From contig CM075674.1 in the NCBI GenBank assembly GCA_037962975.1, positions 34,114,501 through 34,178,500 on the forward strand: a stretch of DNA of 64,000 bases. The letters run 5' to 3'. The position numbers were made by a program, and so were the translations under genes. Origin of the DNA: Clitoria ternatea (Eukaryota > Streptophyta > Magnoliopsida > Fabales > Fabaceae). The first letter of the stretch is position 1. Every line of letters starts with the position of its first letter. Under the pieces are notes generated by a model. It did no database searches and was not told the DNA's origin. It saw nothing but the letters and a program-made list of their open reading frames with translations. This document shows, piece after piece, positions 11,725-22,108 of the stretch.

Positions 11725-11880
11725 AGGGCTGCTCCTCGGCCTTAGAAACAATGGTAATAACCCAGAGTCCATTAGTAACAGAGGCTTAAAATAAAAAATA
11801 TTTTGCTTATATAAAAAAAATCAATAAATTTTAATGAAACTACATAGTTTAGTAGTAAAGTTGCTTAAGTTTTCATTTGT
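11725..11880 (+). repeat. dispersed repeat, copy 1 (degenerate tRNA-like box)
   Basis: This segment and 20,290-20,440 are diverged copies. Both have the words ACATAGTTTAGT, GCTTATAT, ATCAATAAATTT and TTGCTTAAGTTTT in order, with a purine-rich CAATGG/GGTCCATT part before them. This copy keeps the A-box-like TAGTTTAGTAG but has lost the B-box-like part. Confidence 0.6.
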
Positions 11881-12170
11881 TCACGCCCCAAACAAAATAT
11901 GGGTGTGTTTTCATTATAAAAATTTCTATTTATTGTAAAAAGTTTCACAAATTAAAAATGCCCCAGTAATGAAATCAGATATATTGGGTCTTTGCCTCTT
12001 CCATTTACAATAAACAAACAAATATTAACTATTTAATATATATATATATTAAGGAAAAAACCATAAGGTGGGGCAGGGACTTAAGCAAAGAAAAAATCAA
12101 TGACCAAAAGGCATACATACAAGTGAAAACACACCCATGTCTTGTTTGGGGCTAAGTGGGGGCGTATCCA

Positions 12171-15100
12171 ATGGCTTCATTCCCTACACAGACCGCCACA
12201 ACCCGCGTCCTTCCTTTCCCTACACAGACCGCCACAACACGTCGAACCTCACCAACACGATCACAAGCCTTGTCCGACCCGGAACCTGTTTCTGGGGAAC
12301 ATTCGAGTAAAATGGTGACGCGGACAATAGCTAAGGAAATGGAGAAGCTGAGGAGACGAGAAGCGAGGGAGAGGAAGGAGATGGCGAACAGGCAGGTGGG
12401 GTCGCAGAAGGCAGTTTCGGTGATTCTAAGGAGAGAGGCTACAAAGGCTGTGATTGATAAGAGTAGGAAGAAAGGTCCCATCAATTCCAAAAAGCTTCTT
12501 CCCCAAACCCTCCTTGAAGCCCTCCACGAAAGGGTCACTGCTCTGCGTTGGGAATCTGCTCTCAAGGTCTCCACTCCTTTTCTAATTTTATTTTTCATTT
12601 TTATCTTTATCTTTAGTTAGAGTTTGGTTTTAGTTAGTATTTAATAGAAGGATTAACGAATGGAATAAAGTAGACGGAATGAACAAATATTGTGTTAATC
12701 GTGTTATACCGGGCCAGGTCAAACCAGCCAAGGGAGAGTAAGGGCTTTTTTTTTCACTTGATATATTTTTAACATAAAAGAAATAAAATGAAATAAATGC
12801 AACTAGAGGGAAATGAAAATAGAGTGAGGAAACAAAAGCTGTGATATTGCATTGTAATGTTCAAGTGATTTCAACAGAATTACAGCAGGGTGTATACACA
12901 CACACACACACACATTTTACAATAACAGAATTCAGTTAAGCTTGAGGGGAGTGACCAGCTTAGCAGATTACAAGTTAAAACAAACTTATTACAACACAAA
13001 CTATCTTTAATATTCTCCTGTGTAATTCCAGAGCACTTGTTTAAAGCATTGGACTTGAGTTTCTGAGTCTAAACCGTCTTGATACTGACAGCAATCTGTG
13101 GCACAGTTTGGCTGCACTATGAGAAGACCTTTGAGCAAATGAAACCTTTGTTTTGACAAAGGTTTGGTTAAGAGATCAGCTAGCTGGTCTTGTGAGGGAA
13201 TGTGGTGAACTGAGAGTGATTTATTTAGAACCCTTTTTTCTGACAAAGAATAGATCCAGTTCTAGGTGTTTAGTTCTAGCATGAAGAACAGGAATATGAC
13301 TAATAGCAACTGCACTTTGATTATCGCAGTAAATAGTTGGAATAGAGCAAGGAATGTGAAGATCCTGCAACAGAGATTGAATCCATAGAATTTCTTGTGC
13401 AGTGAGAGCAAGGCTTCTGTATTTTGCTTCTGCACTTGATTTTGCAACCAATTGTTGTTTCTTAGACCACCAAGAAACTAGATTTGGCCCTAGAAAGACA
13501 GTGGAGCCTGAGGTTGACCTTTGATCATCCAAGTCAGTGGCCCAGTCAGCATCACAATAGGCTGTAATCAAGAAAGATGAAGAAGATGAAGAGGGTTTTA
13601 GGAGCAAACAATGGTGTAGAGTCCCTTTAAGATACCTAATTATCCTTTTGACAGCCTGCCAATGAGTGGAAAGTGGATTGGTGAGGAACTGACTAACTTT
13701 ATTCACACTAAATCCCAGTTCAGGTCTTGTTATAGTGACATATTGCAATACTCCAACTATGGATCTGTATAGGTATGGATCAGATCATGGTTCTCCATTA
13801 GATTTGGACAATTTACAAGAAGTAGGCATAGGGGTGCTTATAGCTTTGGCATCATGCATTTTAGCCCTTGAGAGGAGATCCTTGATATACTTAGTTTGGG
13901 AAAGATGAATAGAACCATTGTTTTGGTTGGAAACTTCTATGCCTAAGAAGTAAGATAAGGGCCCGAGGTCTTTTAAGGCAAAGTTGGCATTCAAGTGTGA
14001 GATGATGGAATAAGAGAATTAGAGGATCCAGTGATGATTATATCATCAATCTAGATGAGGACATAAAGAGTGCCTGTGCTGTTTTGAAGAATGAACAAAA
14101 AGGGATCACATTTGCTGCTGTTAAAACCGAGAGACAGTAAAGTGGTAGAGAGCCTGTCAAACCATACTCTAGGGGCCTGTTTAGTGATGTAAGTTCAACT
14201 CGGGAGAATACAGAGTTGTCTTGAAATTTAGTACTAAGAGTAAGAGCCTTTTGCTCATCTTAATTTTTCAAGTTCAATAAGACTATATTAGGAAGAACAA
14301 AACCATTTTTACCTTACGCCATGTTTACCATGAGGTCAATAGATATGCTGATTTTCTTGCAAATTACGGTCATGGTGATGGTACACTTCCTATCATTGCT
14401 CCTTTATGGAGACTCCTATCCCTGTTTTAGTTGGTTTCCCCAGGGCGGATGTTTATGGTATTTCTTTTCCTAGGATAATTGTTTAGTTTGGGCTTTTAGC
14501 CCCGATATATAAAAAAAGAGCCTATTTGTTTCATTTCAGCAGTTAGATTAACTTAGAAAGCATCATAAGATTGCAGCAATTTGGACAAGAACTCCAATGA
14601 TAGTTGAGCGGCAGCAATAAGTTTTTGATTGTATGAGAATGAAGTTTATGCAAAATGAAGCATGCTCTCCACATTCTTAATGTTTGGTAGGAGAGATTTT
14701 AAAAGAAGAGAGATAAGAGATTTTGATGGAGGTAGTCTCCAAATTTCCCATTAGGATAGAGAAATCCTTCTGAATAATATTATTTTCCCTCTCATTCCCT
14801 CCTATAGAGTGTTGAAAATAAGTTAAATGATTAAAAAAAATTCCTTTCCTTAGGTTTTGATTTAAATGAGGAAAGTAAAATGTCCCCCTTTCTTCTCTTC
14901 AATATTTTTTAACCAAATAAATTAGTTTCATTAAGATCTCACTTTTTCCCTCTCCTCTCTATTTCCTTCTAACCAAAGATATAGTTAATATTTGGGATGA
15001 ATGTTATTGTTGTTGTGGATTTGGAGTTTTAATGAGTTGGATCTAAGGCATTGGGGAGAAGTAGGTTGATAGTTTGTATTTTTGTGCAGTGGTTTTGGTT

Positions 15101-17154
15101 TGTTTGATGGGAGTAGTGTTTGATTGTATGGCTATTTAGGCGTCTAATTCAAGCTCAATTTCTTTGATTGTATGGCTATTTATATAATTTATTCCCATCT
15201 ATCTTTTGATTTGGGGAAGTGAAGTATGGAAGTGTCAATACTTATTCAGATACTATTCAAGAAACATGAAATCTTACAGGAAATGAGTGAAGATAGAGGA
15301 AGCTCTTTTACATTTTGGATATAAAAGATATGCTGATAAATGTGGTGACACAAGGAAGAGTTAAATTGATGGACGAAGCATTGTTTATTGAAGTAACTGT
15401 TGTTTAAGAATTTCTTTTATTTTACTTTAGGAATTCAGTTACATGTTTTGATATTTAAGCTTGAATTTAAAACAATTGTTGAAATGTTTTTGCACCTACT
15501 CTCGCACACTCTTTTGGAGCTGTCTTTCTTATAAGAAGACATCATAATCATATCAAAGCATACTCCCTTGGTTTCAGATTTTTGAACTGCTGCGTGAACA
15601 GCTCTGGTACAGACCTAACCCTGGTGTATACATCAAATTAATAGTCATGCTAGGAAAATGTAAGCAACCTGGGAAAGCACATGACCTCTTTCAAGCTATG
15701 GTTGATGAGGGTTGTGTGTTGGACTGTGAATCATACACTGCATTATTATCTGCCTACAGCAGGAGTGGTCTCTTGGACAAAGCTTTCTCCCTTCTTGAGG
15801 AAATGAAGAGTACACCTGGTTGTGAGCCAGATGTCCAGACTTATTCAATCCTTATAAAATCTTGCTTGCAGGTTTTTGCCTTTGACAAAGTTCACATACT
15901 TTTATCTGACATGGCCAATTATGGAATCAAACCCAACACTGTTACCTATAATACCCTCATTGATGCTTATGGGAAGGCAAGAAAGTAAGCTGATTATATG
16001 TCTCTCTTTACTTTCTGAAAGTAATACATGCTCAGTCTAGTTGCTACAAGAACTCAAAAAAAAAATTCCTCAACTTCCTACTTTCCATTGTATTCTAGAT
16101 TCTAAATAATGGTATAATCAAAACAATTGGAAGAGCAAAGAGGTTCTATCTTTTTTTAAAATGTAAGGTAAAGATAGCCACATGAATGGCAGCCTTAGAC
16201 TTTATAATTGCCATAATATAAGTTCTTTGACATAGTGCACTTTTTATGCTAGTCTGACACACACAATACATTCCTGGATTGTCACCCCCTTCTTCCTTTA
16301 CAACAAAAATGAGACAGAAAGTTATTCTTCTTTTTATTATGTAGTTTGTATGGTTGTATTTTATTTTAGCAACCAGCTGCAGCATGGTTTTACAGCATAT
16401 TTACTTGTCCATAATGTATTCTTTATTTGTTCCTGAAAGGTTTTCAGAAATGGAATCTACACTTGTGGAAATGCTTGGGGACCGGCGGTGTCAACCTGAC
16501 GTATGGACCATGAATTCAACACTCAGGGCGTTTGGCAACATTGGGCAAATAGAAACAATGGAGAAGTGCTATGATAAGTTCCAGGCTGCTGGGATTCAAC
16601 CTAATGTTCAGACTTTTAACATTCTCTTGGATTCCTATGGCAAGGTTCAGGATTACAAGAAAATGAGTGCTGTGATGGAATACATGCAGAAGTACCATTA
16701 CTCTTGGACAATTGTGACCTACAATATTGTGATTGATGCTTTTGGGAAGGCTGGAGATCTCAAACAAATGGAGTATTTGTTTAGACTAATGCGGTCAGAG
16801 AGAATAAAGCCTAGTTGTGTTACACTGTGCTCACTTGTGAGGGCTTATGCACATGCAGGTAAACCTGAAAAAATTGGTGGTGTCCTGCGTTTTGTTGAGA
16901 ATTCAGATGTATTGCTGGACTCTGTTTTCTTCAATTGCTTGGTGGATGCTTATGGGAGGTTAGGGTGTTTGGCTGAGATGAAGGGGGTGCTTGAAATGAT
17001 GCAAGAAAAAGGTTGTGAACCAGATATCATTACATATAGAACCATGATTAAAGTTTATTCATTTAAGGGCATGGATAGCCATGCTAAGGAGCTCATACAG
17101 CTCCTACCAACAGTGAAGAGGCCTCCATTTAAAAGGGATAAACCCGATTTTTGA
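12171..17154 (+). CDS. chloroplast P-class pentatricopeptide repeat protein, At5g48730-like (three exons)
   Basis: Exons: 12,171-12,566, about 15,578-15,984 and 16,440-17,154, with GT-AG introns; about 505 residues, close to the Arabidopsis protein as I recall it. The first ATG is 12,171 (MASFPTQTATTR), giving a Ser/Thr/Arg-rich start suited to a plastid transit peptide. A basic linker (VSVILRREATKAVIDKSR) and the block LLEALHERVTALRWESALK end exon 1. Exon 2 opens with IFELLREQLWYRPN and KLIVMLGKCKQP, and exon 3 carries the rest of about ten 35-residue PPR motifs (NTVTYNTLIDAYGKA, QTFNILLDSYGKVQ, IVTYNIVIDAFGKAG, IITYRTMIKVYS). The protein ends KPDF. P-class PPR proteins bind organelle RNA and affect its stability, splicing or translation; the exact target of this one is not known to me. 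No stop or frameshift is seen. Intron 1 is 3 kb because of retroelement debris. The exon 2 acceptor may be off by one base. Confidence 0.9.
13007..14190 (-). pseudogene. Ty1/Copia pol fragment inside PPR intron 1
   Basis: On the minus strand, pieces in different frames give a reverse transcriptase end (IDDIIITGSS near 14,040, then LKDLGPLSYFLGIEV) and an RNase H domain. The RNase H part contains TAYCDADWATDLDDQRSTSG, LVSWWSKKQQLVAKSSAEAK and IYCDNQSAVAIS. The end of the polyprotein follows (HIPSQDQLADLLTKPLS). Stops and frameshifts separate the pieces, so it is dead. It lies opposite to the host PPR gene and must be spliced out with intron 1. No LTRs could be delimited; a CA microsatellite at about 12,897-12,913 lies just beyond its 3' end. 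Confidence 0.88.
14281..14518 (+). pseudogene. LINE 3' end fragment (RNase H) inside PPR intron 1
   Basis: The plus strand encodes FTLRHVYHEVNRYADFLANY followed by GHGDGT. This is the plant LINE RNase H motif (HVxREGNxxADxLAxxG). It is followed by stops, the typical LINE tail TTTGGGCTTTTAGCCC, and a short A run. It abuts the Copia fragment on the opposite strand. It is a 5'-truncated relic. Confidence 0.65.
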
Positions 17155-18060
17155 TGATAAAGTGTATGGGTTATTTTTACCCCTATTTGTTTGGCTGCTT
17201 ATGATCTGTTTATTTGTGCATATCAGAAACATGTCTACTTCTCTGAAGCCAGTTTTTTCTAAACTACGCATCTTTTAGATGGACAAGCTAAGAACACATT
17301 TGCTAACATCTTCCAAACATGCTAGATAGGATCAGTTATGTCCTTTTCCAATATTAATTAGAAAAATATTATAATAAAGCATAAAAATTGAATTATGTAT
17401 TTCATTTTTTTATAATACCAAATATTTAGAACTCTTTCGTTTTATTAATTATGCAATATTTGTTGTAAAAACGTTAATATTAAAGAGATGAAAATTTTGT
17501 TTGATGTTATTTAATAATGAGAATATATGATCTTAGGTTATTATTTTATCAGGGCACATTTTTAATTTTTGAAATATCATATTGTAATAGTTTGGATGGT
17601 ATTATAGTGAATAATTATAACAAAATTTTATGTTTTATATAAAATATAACAATAAAATATAATTCTTAAATTTAAAATATTAAGTTATAATTTAGTGGAA
17701 ACTGTTTGTGAGTAGGGCAGATGGCAATGATTTATCCTGCATCATATTTTAAATTTTATTTGTCTTAACAATTTCATGAACAGAATATTTTGTGCAAAAA
17801 TAATATATGGTTATATATTAACAGTATAAATTATTTTTTATATCTATTTTCATATTATTTGACTATTATAACGATTTAGTCTATCATTATAGTTTTATTA
17901 TATTATTATTTATTTAATATATTTTATTCAATATGTTTTTAATATTTAAAATTATTGTGGTTATTTAATTTAACAATTTTATATTATGTTTATTTTATAA
18001 AATTATATATTTTATTATTTTTATGATATAATTATTTATTATTATTTTATAATCACTTTT
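17155..18060. other. AT-rich DNA downstream of the PPR gene
   Basis: The first hundred or so bases should be the PPR gene's 3' UTR. The rest is very AT-rich with no gene or clear repeat. Confidence 0.4.
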
Positions 18061-18064
18061 AAAT

Positions 18065-18660
18065 ATTTTTTGGTTTGACCGGTGTACGGGGTCAAAGTTG
18101 TTGACTTTACACTGATATTGAACCTCTCTCTCACCTTTTACACTGTCTCGGTGGGAGTGGGAGTACGATATTATAAATTTGAGTTCAGTGGGGACTCCAA
18201 GCTCTTCGCGTTAAGGTAACAAGAATTAGTTCAGGCATTGTCCTTAAGACCACACCGGAGGTGTACCTGCAAAAGGAACTCCGATGCTTAAGTCAGTACG
18301 GTTATAACGTAAAAAATCTGTATTATGGAGCAAGAATAAGAGAGTAAGAGCGCTCAAAGATTTGCTTAGGTGTCTTTATATGTTAATGAATGAGTTATTT
18401 ATACATGGTTCCCCTCCAACACAAGTGGGTGATTTGACCTATGTCAGAAGTTAGAATCTGCTGCTTTTGCAGGTGTAAGTTGCCCACTTGCCTATTTTGG
18501 TCGAGGTTGCATTCATGCGTTCCGTATTGAAGAGTCCTTTAACTCCGGTGTGCCTGAGAGGCAATCCGGTTCGACTGGTGCCTTTTACGAGTAAATTTCA
18601 TCTTATATTATCCAGGGTAGCTTAGTTTAAGGGTCGGTATCCATTCCGGGTCATTTTTAT
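18065..18660. mobile_element. probable decayed LTR or other transposon block
   Basis: A 600-base block is clearly GC-richer than its flanks and rich in ACCGG/CCGGT words (ACACCGGAGGTGTACCTGC, CTCCGGTGTGCC, CAATCCGGTTCGACTGG). Its look matches plant LTR sequence. There is no coding frame and I could not pair it with a second copy here. The identity is a guess from composition. Confidence 0.3.
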
Positions 18661-19051
18661 TACATGTTTTGATTATTTTTTTAGTAAATTATTAATAATT
18701 GTATATTAATATTTCATATATATATATAAAGAGAGAGAGACGACAACATTATAGCAATCACAAAAATAACTAGACGTTTACTCGTGTGAATTGTGATGTG
18801 TGGGTTCATTTTAAGAAATTGAAATAATTATGCAAAATAAAGGATGCATTTATTTTATTAATAAAAATGATAGAATAATTTTTCCAAATTAAAAAATTAT
18901 TGTCATTATTTATAAATATATTATCAAGTAAATTCGTCTATGAAATATAAAAGAATATAACTATTTGATGAAGGTAATAAAAGATAGGCACACATTAAAT
19001 GAAAGTTAGTAGGAAAAAAAGTAATTAATTAATTTGGGAAATTAAAATGTG

Positions 19052-20188
19052 GGGTCATGTTATGGCGCACAAAGAATCTACTTATCCATTCATGCAGAAA
19101 GCATCTTTTGAAATATGTTTTTTACATATTTTTTACAACGGATTTTTTTCACTTTTTACACCGGTTTTTCATGGGGTGTAGATTTAGGTGTAAAAAATTT
19201 TCTAACCGGTGTAAAAAAGTACCTTTTACATCGACAAAAATTCATGTCTGGTGCAAAATCATTTTTTACATCGGTTCCACTACAAAATTGGTGTAAAAAA
19301 CGTGTAAATATTTACAAAATTGCCATCGTGCTCTCTTTGAGATCGCTTTTTCTACACCCGGTGTAAAATAGTATTTTTACACTGGTTATCTTGAACGACC
19401 AGTGTAAAAAATGAATAGATAGTTACAAAATAGTCATCGCCACTTTTTTTACATCTGTTTTTTACAAAACCGGTTTAATATGTCCGATGTAAAATCTTTG
19501 TGCATGAATACACCAATAGATGCTTTGTGCATCATAGAATTCACCTAAAACTTGTCGCCATAGCAGGTTGATGCTTCTGTGACTAAGATACAAGGTGGAG
19601 GTGCCTTTACACGATGCTGCTTAAATTTATTTTTCTTGAAGATGTAGAGATGAAGGATAATCAAGAATGGCTTTGGAGCTTAAAGGTGAATTTTATGATG
19701 CACAAAGCATCTATTGGTGTATTTATGCACAAAGATTCTATTGGCATTTTACACCGGACATACTACACCGGTTTTGTAAAACATAGATGTAAAAAAGTAG
19801 TAGTTGCAATTTTGTAATTATCTATTCATTTTTACATCAGTCGTTCTAGGGAACCGGTGTAAAAATACTATTTTACACCGGGTGTAGAAAAAGCAATCTC
19901 AAAGAAAACACAGTGGTAATCTTGTAAATATTTACATATTTTTTACACCGGTTTTGTAGTGGAACCAGTGTAAAAAATAATTTTGCACCAGACATGAATT
20001 TTTGTCGGTGTAAAAAGTGCTTTTTTACACTAGTTACAAAACTTTTTAAACCTACTGAATTCACACCGCATACAAACTAGTGTAAAAAGTAAAAAAAATC
20101 GTTGTAAAAAATATGTAAAAAGCATATTTCAAAAGATACTTTCTGCATGAATGGACCAATAGATTCTTTGTGCACCATAAAATGACCC
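19052..20188. mobile_element. foldback DNA element with about 0.5-kb inverted arms
   Basis: The left arm (19,052-19,546) and right arm (19,684-20,188) are inverted copies. For example, ACAAAGAATCTACTTATCCA at the left end answers TGGACCAATAGATTCTTTGT at the right end. Both arms translate to the same nonsense peptide pieces on opposite strands (HRQKFMSGAK, SLFLHPV). The arms are packed with the word TTTTACACCGGTT and its complement. A unique spacer of about 137 bases lies between them. I see no target-site duplication at these edges. If transcribed, the arms would form a long hairpin. Confidence 0.75.
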
Positions 20189-20289
20189 GGAGCTTACATC
20201 CTCTTATTCATATTCATATTTCAAATGCAACGACCATATAAAGAACTGTATCTTCTCAGGTGTAGATGTGAAAGCTAGTTGTGTTCCTG

Positions 20290-20465
20290 AGCCAACCCTA
20301 AGCCTTGGAAACAAGGGCAATGACCAGGGTCCATTGGTAATAGGGGTCCAAAATAAATAATGTTTAGCTTATATAGAAAAAACAATCAATAAATTTCAAT
20401 ATAATCTACATAGTTTAGTGGTAAAATTGCTTAAGTTTTGACAGAAGGTCTTAGGTTCGATCAAT
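20290..20465 (+). repeat. dispersed repeat with tRNA-like pol III promoter boxes, copy 2
   Basis: TAGTTTAGTGG at 20,411-20,421 matches the A-box consensus TRGYNNANNNG. GGTTCGATCA at 20,454-20,463 matches the B box. The start-to-start spacing of 43 bases is that of a tRNA gene. The stretch would make only a degenerate tRNA, so this is better read as a tRNA-derived SINE-like unit or tRNA relic. A diverged copy lies at 11,725-11,880. Confidence 0.4.
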
Positions 20466-20469
20466 TAAT

Positions 20470-21335
20470 TTCATTATTTTTCATTTTTTCTTTTTGTTTC
20501 TATAATTCTTTTTTACTTTGGTAGTTTGATCCTTCTCAAATCTCAATGATCATAATTACATTGAAAAATCGTAAAATTAGTACGTGTTTCTGTTCACCTC
20601 CCAAATCACTTGTTAATTAAGTATAATTTATGTTGTTATATAAATTATTTAGGAACTTTATTCATGTTGATATCAATATTTTTTAATTTTTACGTTTATA
20701 GGGTCTTAATTTTTATTTTTTATAGTCATTGTCAATTGTTTAATTCTTTTTTATATTTTTATTATTTTTATGTTAAGAATAATTTTTTAATTATTTAATA
20801 AACTTTTCTTAAAAAAATATATTAAGGGACCTTTATCTATTGTGTCGGTCAGGGCCAATAAAATTCTATGACTGGACCTTATTTCATTTCTCTCATCAAA
20901 TTTTGTTAGTTTTGTCCTTGAGGAAAGTAAATATAAGTAAAATAAGTATTTTACATGCATATATCATTCTGTTGTGTATCATAACATAAAATATCTTGGA
21001 TGACAGTCTTGTCTTGTCTGGTTCAAAAGTACATTGAATTTTGTGGTGAATTATTTTGATCTTGAAATGATTATCAAATGTGATCTTAATGATCATTTTC
21101 ATCTTTAAAGAACAAATAATAAAGGGCAAGTCAAGGAAAACTTTAAGTTGGAACTGAAAAATGTGATTAAACTACTTGGGCAGTTTCAGTTCAAGAAATT
21201 CTTTAATTGGAGCAAGAATTTAGATTTGAGTTTGGATCATTTTAGGCTTGTAACAACTATAGCAGAAAAATTATTAAACAATGAGTAACTCTATCTCACC
21301 AATTTTGCTTTCCTCAACTCCTCTAAAGTTAGTAG
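20470..21335. other. AT-rich intergenic DNA, no gene seen
   Basis: T-rich sequence without a supported gene; small open frames here have no recognisable product. Confidence 0.4.
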
Positions 21336-21344
21336 TTAATTTAT

Positions 21345-21575
21345 GGCTAAAACCCCTTTTTAGCCCTCTTAATGTTTAGGGATTAGGAAAAAGCCCCTCA
21401 AAAAAAAACCCTTAGGTTTTGGCCCTTATTAAATTTTAGGGTTTACGAATTTAAGGATGATGCCCTGAACTGATGAGGTGGCATGAGTTTGGGCCACCTC
21501 ATCAGTGACACCTGTCAAAAATAATATTATTTTAATGAAGCGAGTGCTTACGTGTGATTAATTACCCTAAGTTAG
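21345..21575 (+). repeat. left terminal inverted repeat of the MULE
   Basis: It pairs with about 26,435-26,663 in inverted orientation with few mismatches and small length differences in homopolymers. Confidence 0.9.
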
Positions 21576-21667
21576 GTAATTAAATTGCTTAGGTAATTAG
21601 TAAGGTAATTAAGCAAGGTTAATTATTTTTTTTTCCACAACGCTGCGTTTTGGAAAGTTGAAGGTCT

Positions 21668-21810
21668 CTGAGAAATGACCCTTCCTCCTTCCTTCCCTCC
21701 GTCGTGTCTTTTGTTCTCGTTCACCGTCTTTGAAAATCACCTGTTCCCTCCTTCCTTCCCTCCCTTCGTCGTATCTTCTGTTCTCGTTCACCGTCTCTGA
21801 AAATCATTCA
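21668..21810 (+). repeat. tandem duplication in the MULE leader
   Basis: A pyrimidine-rich segment of roughly 70 bases is present twice in a row; both copies contain CTCCTTCCTTCCCTCC and TGTTCTCGTTCACCGTCT. It lies in the presumed 5' UTR of the transposase. Confidence 0.8.
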
Positions 21811-22108
21811 CCATCCACCTTCATCGTTCAGTGTCTGATTCCTACTCGAGTGTCAGTATCGTGCAAGCTCTACTTTTGCGTGGCTGTGGAAAGCTGTGAG
21901 CGGACAACAGCTAAAAGAGGGCATTTTTAATACTGCGCAGGTATGTTTTAAACACTGTATGGAACCCTGTTAATTTAATATGCTTTGGGATGAGGTTGGG
22001 GTTTGGGGGTTGAGGGACCACATGTTTGTTGTTGTCGTTTATGCGTGTGTTGTACTTTTGTGATTAATAAAGCATAATTTTGTGTATGTGTGTATATTGT
22101 ATGTAGGT

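Noticed and set aside
12152..12598. 148-codon minus-strand frame opposite PPR exon 1
   Set aside because: The sense strand has the recognised PPR N-terminal region and a proper donor; the reverse product has no homology that I recognise.
12936..12955. Polypurine-tract-like GCTTGAGGGGAGTG beside the Copia fragment
   Set aside because: It is on the plus strand while the Copia pol fragment reads on the minus strand, so it cannot be that element's polypurine tract.
21609..21791. 60-codon basic minus-strand frame in the MULE leader
   Set aside because: It is the complement of the pyrimidine-rich tandem duplication; Arg/Glu richness is due to base composition.
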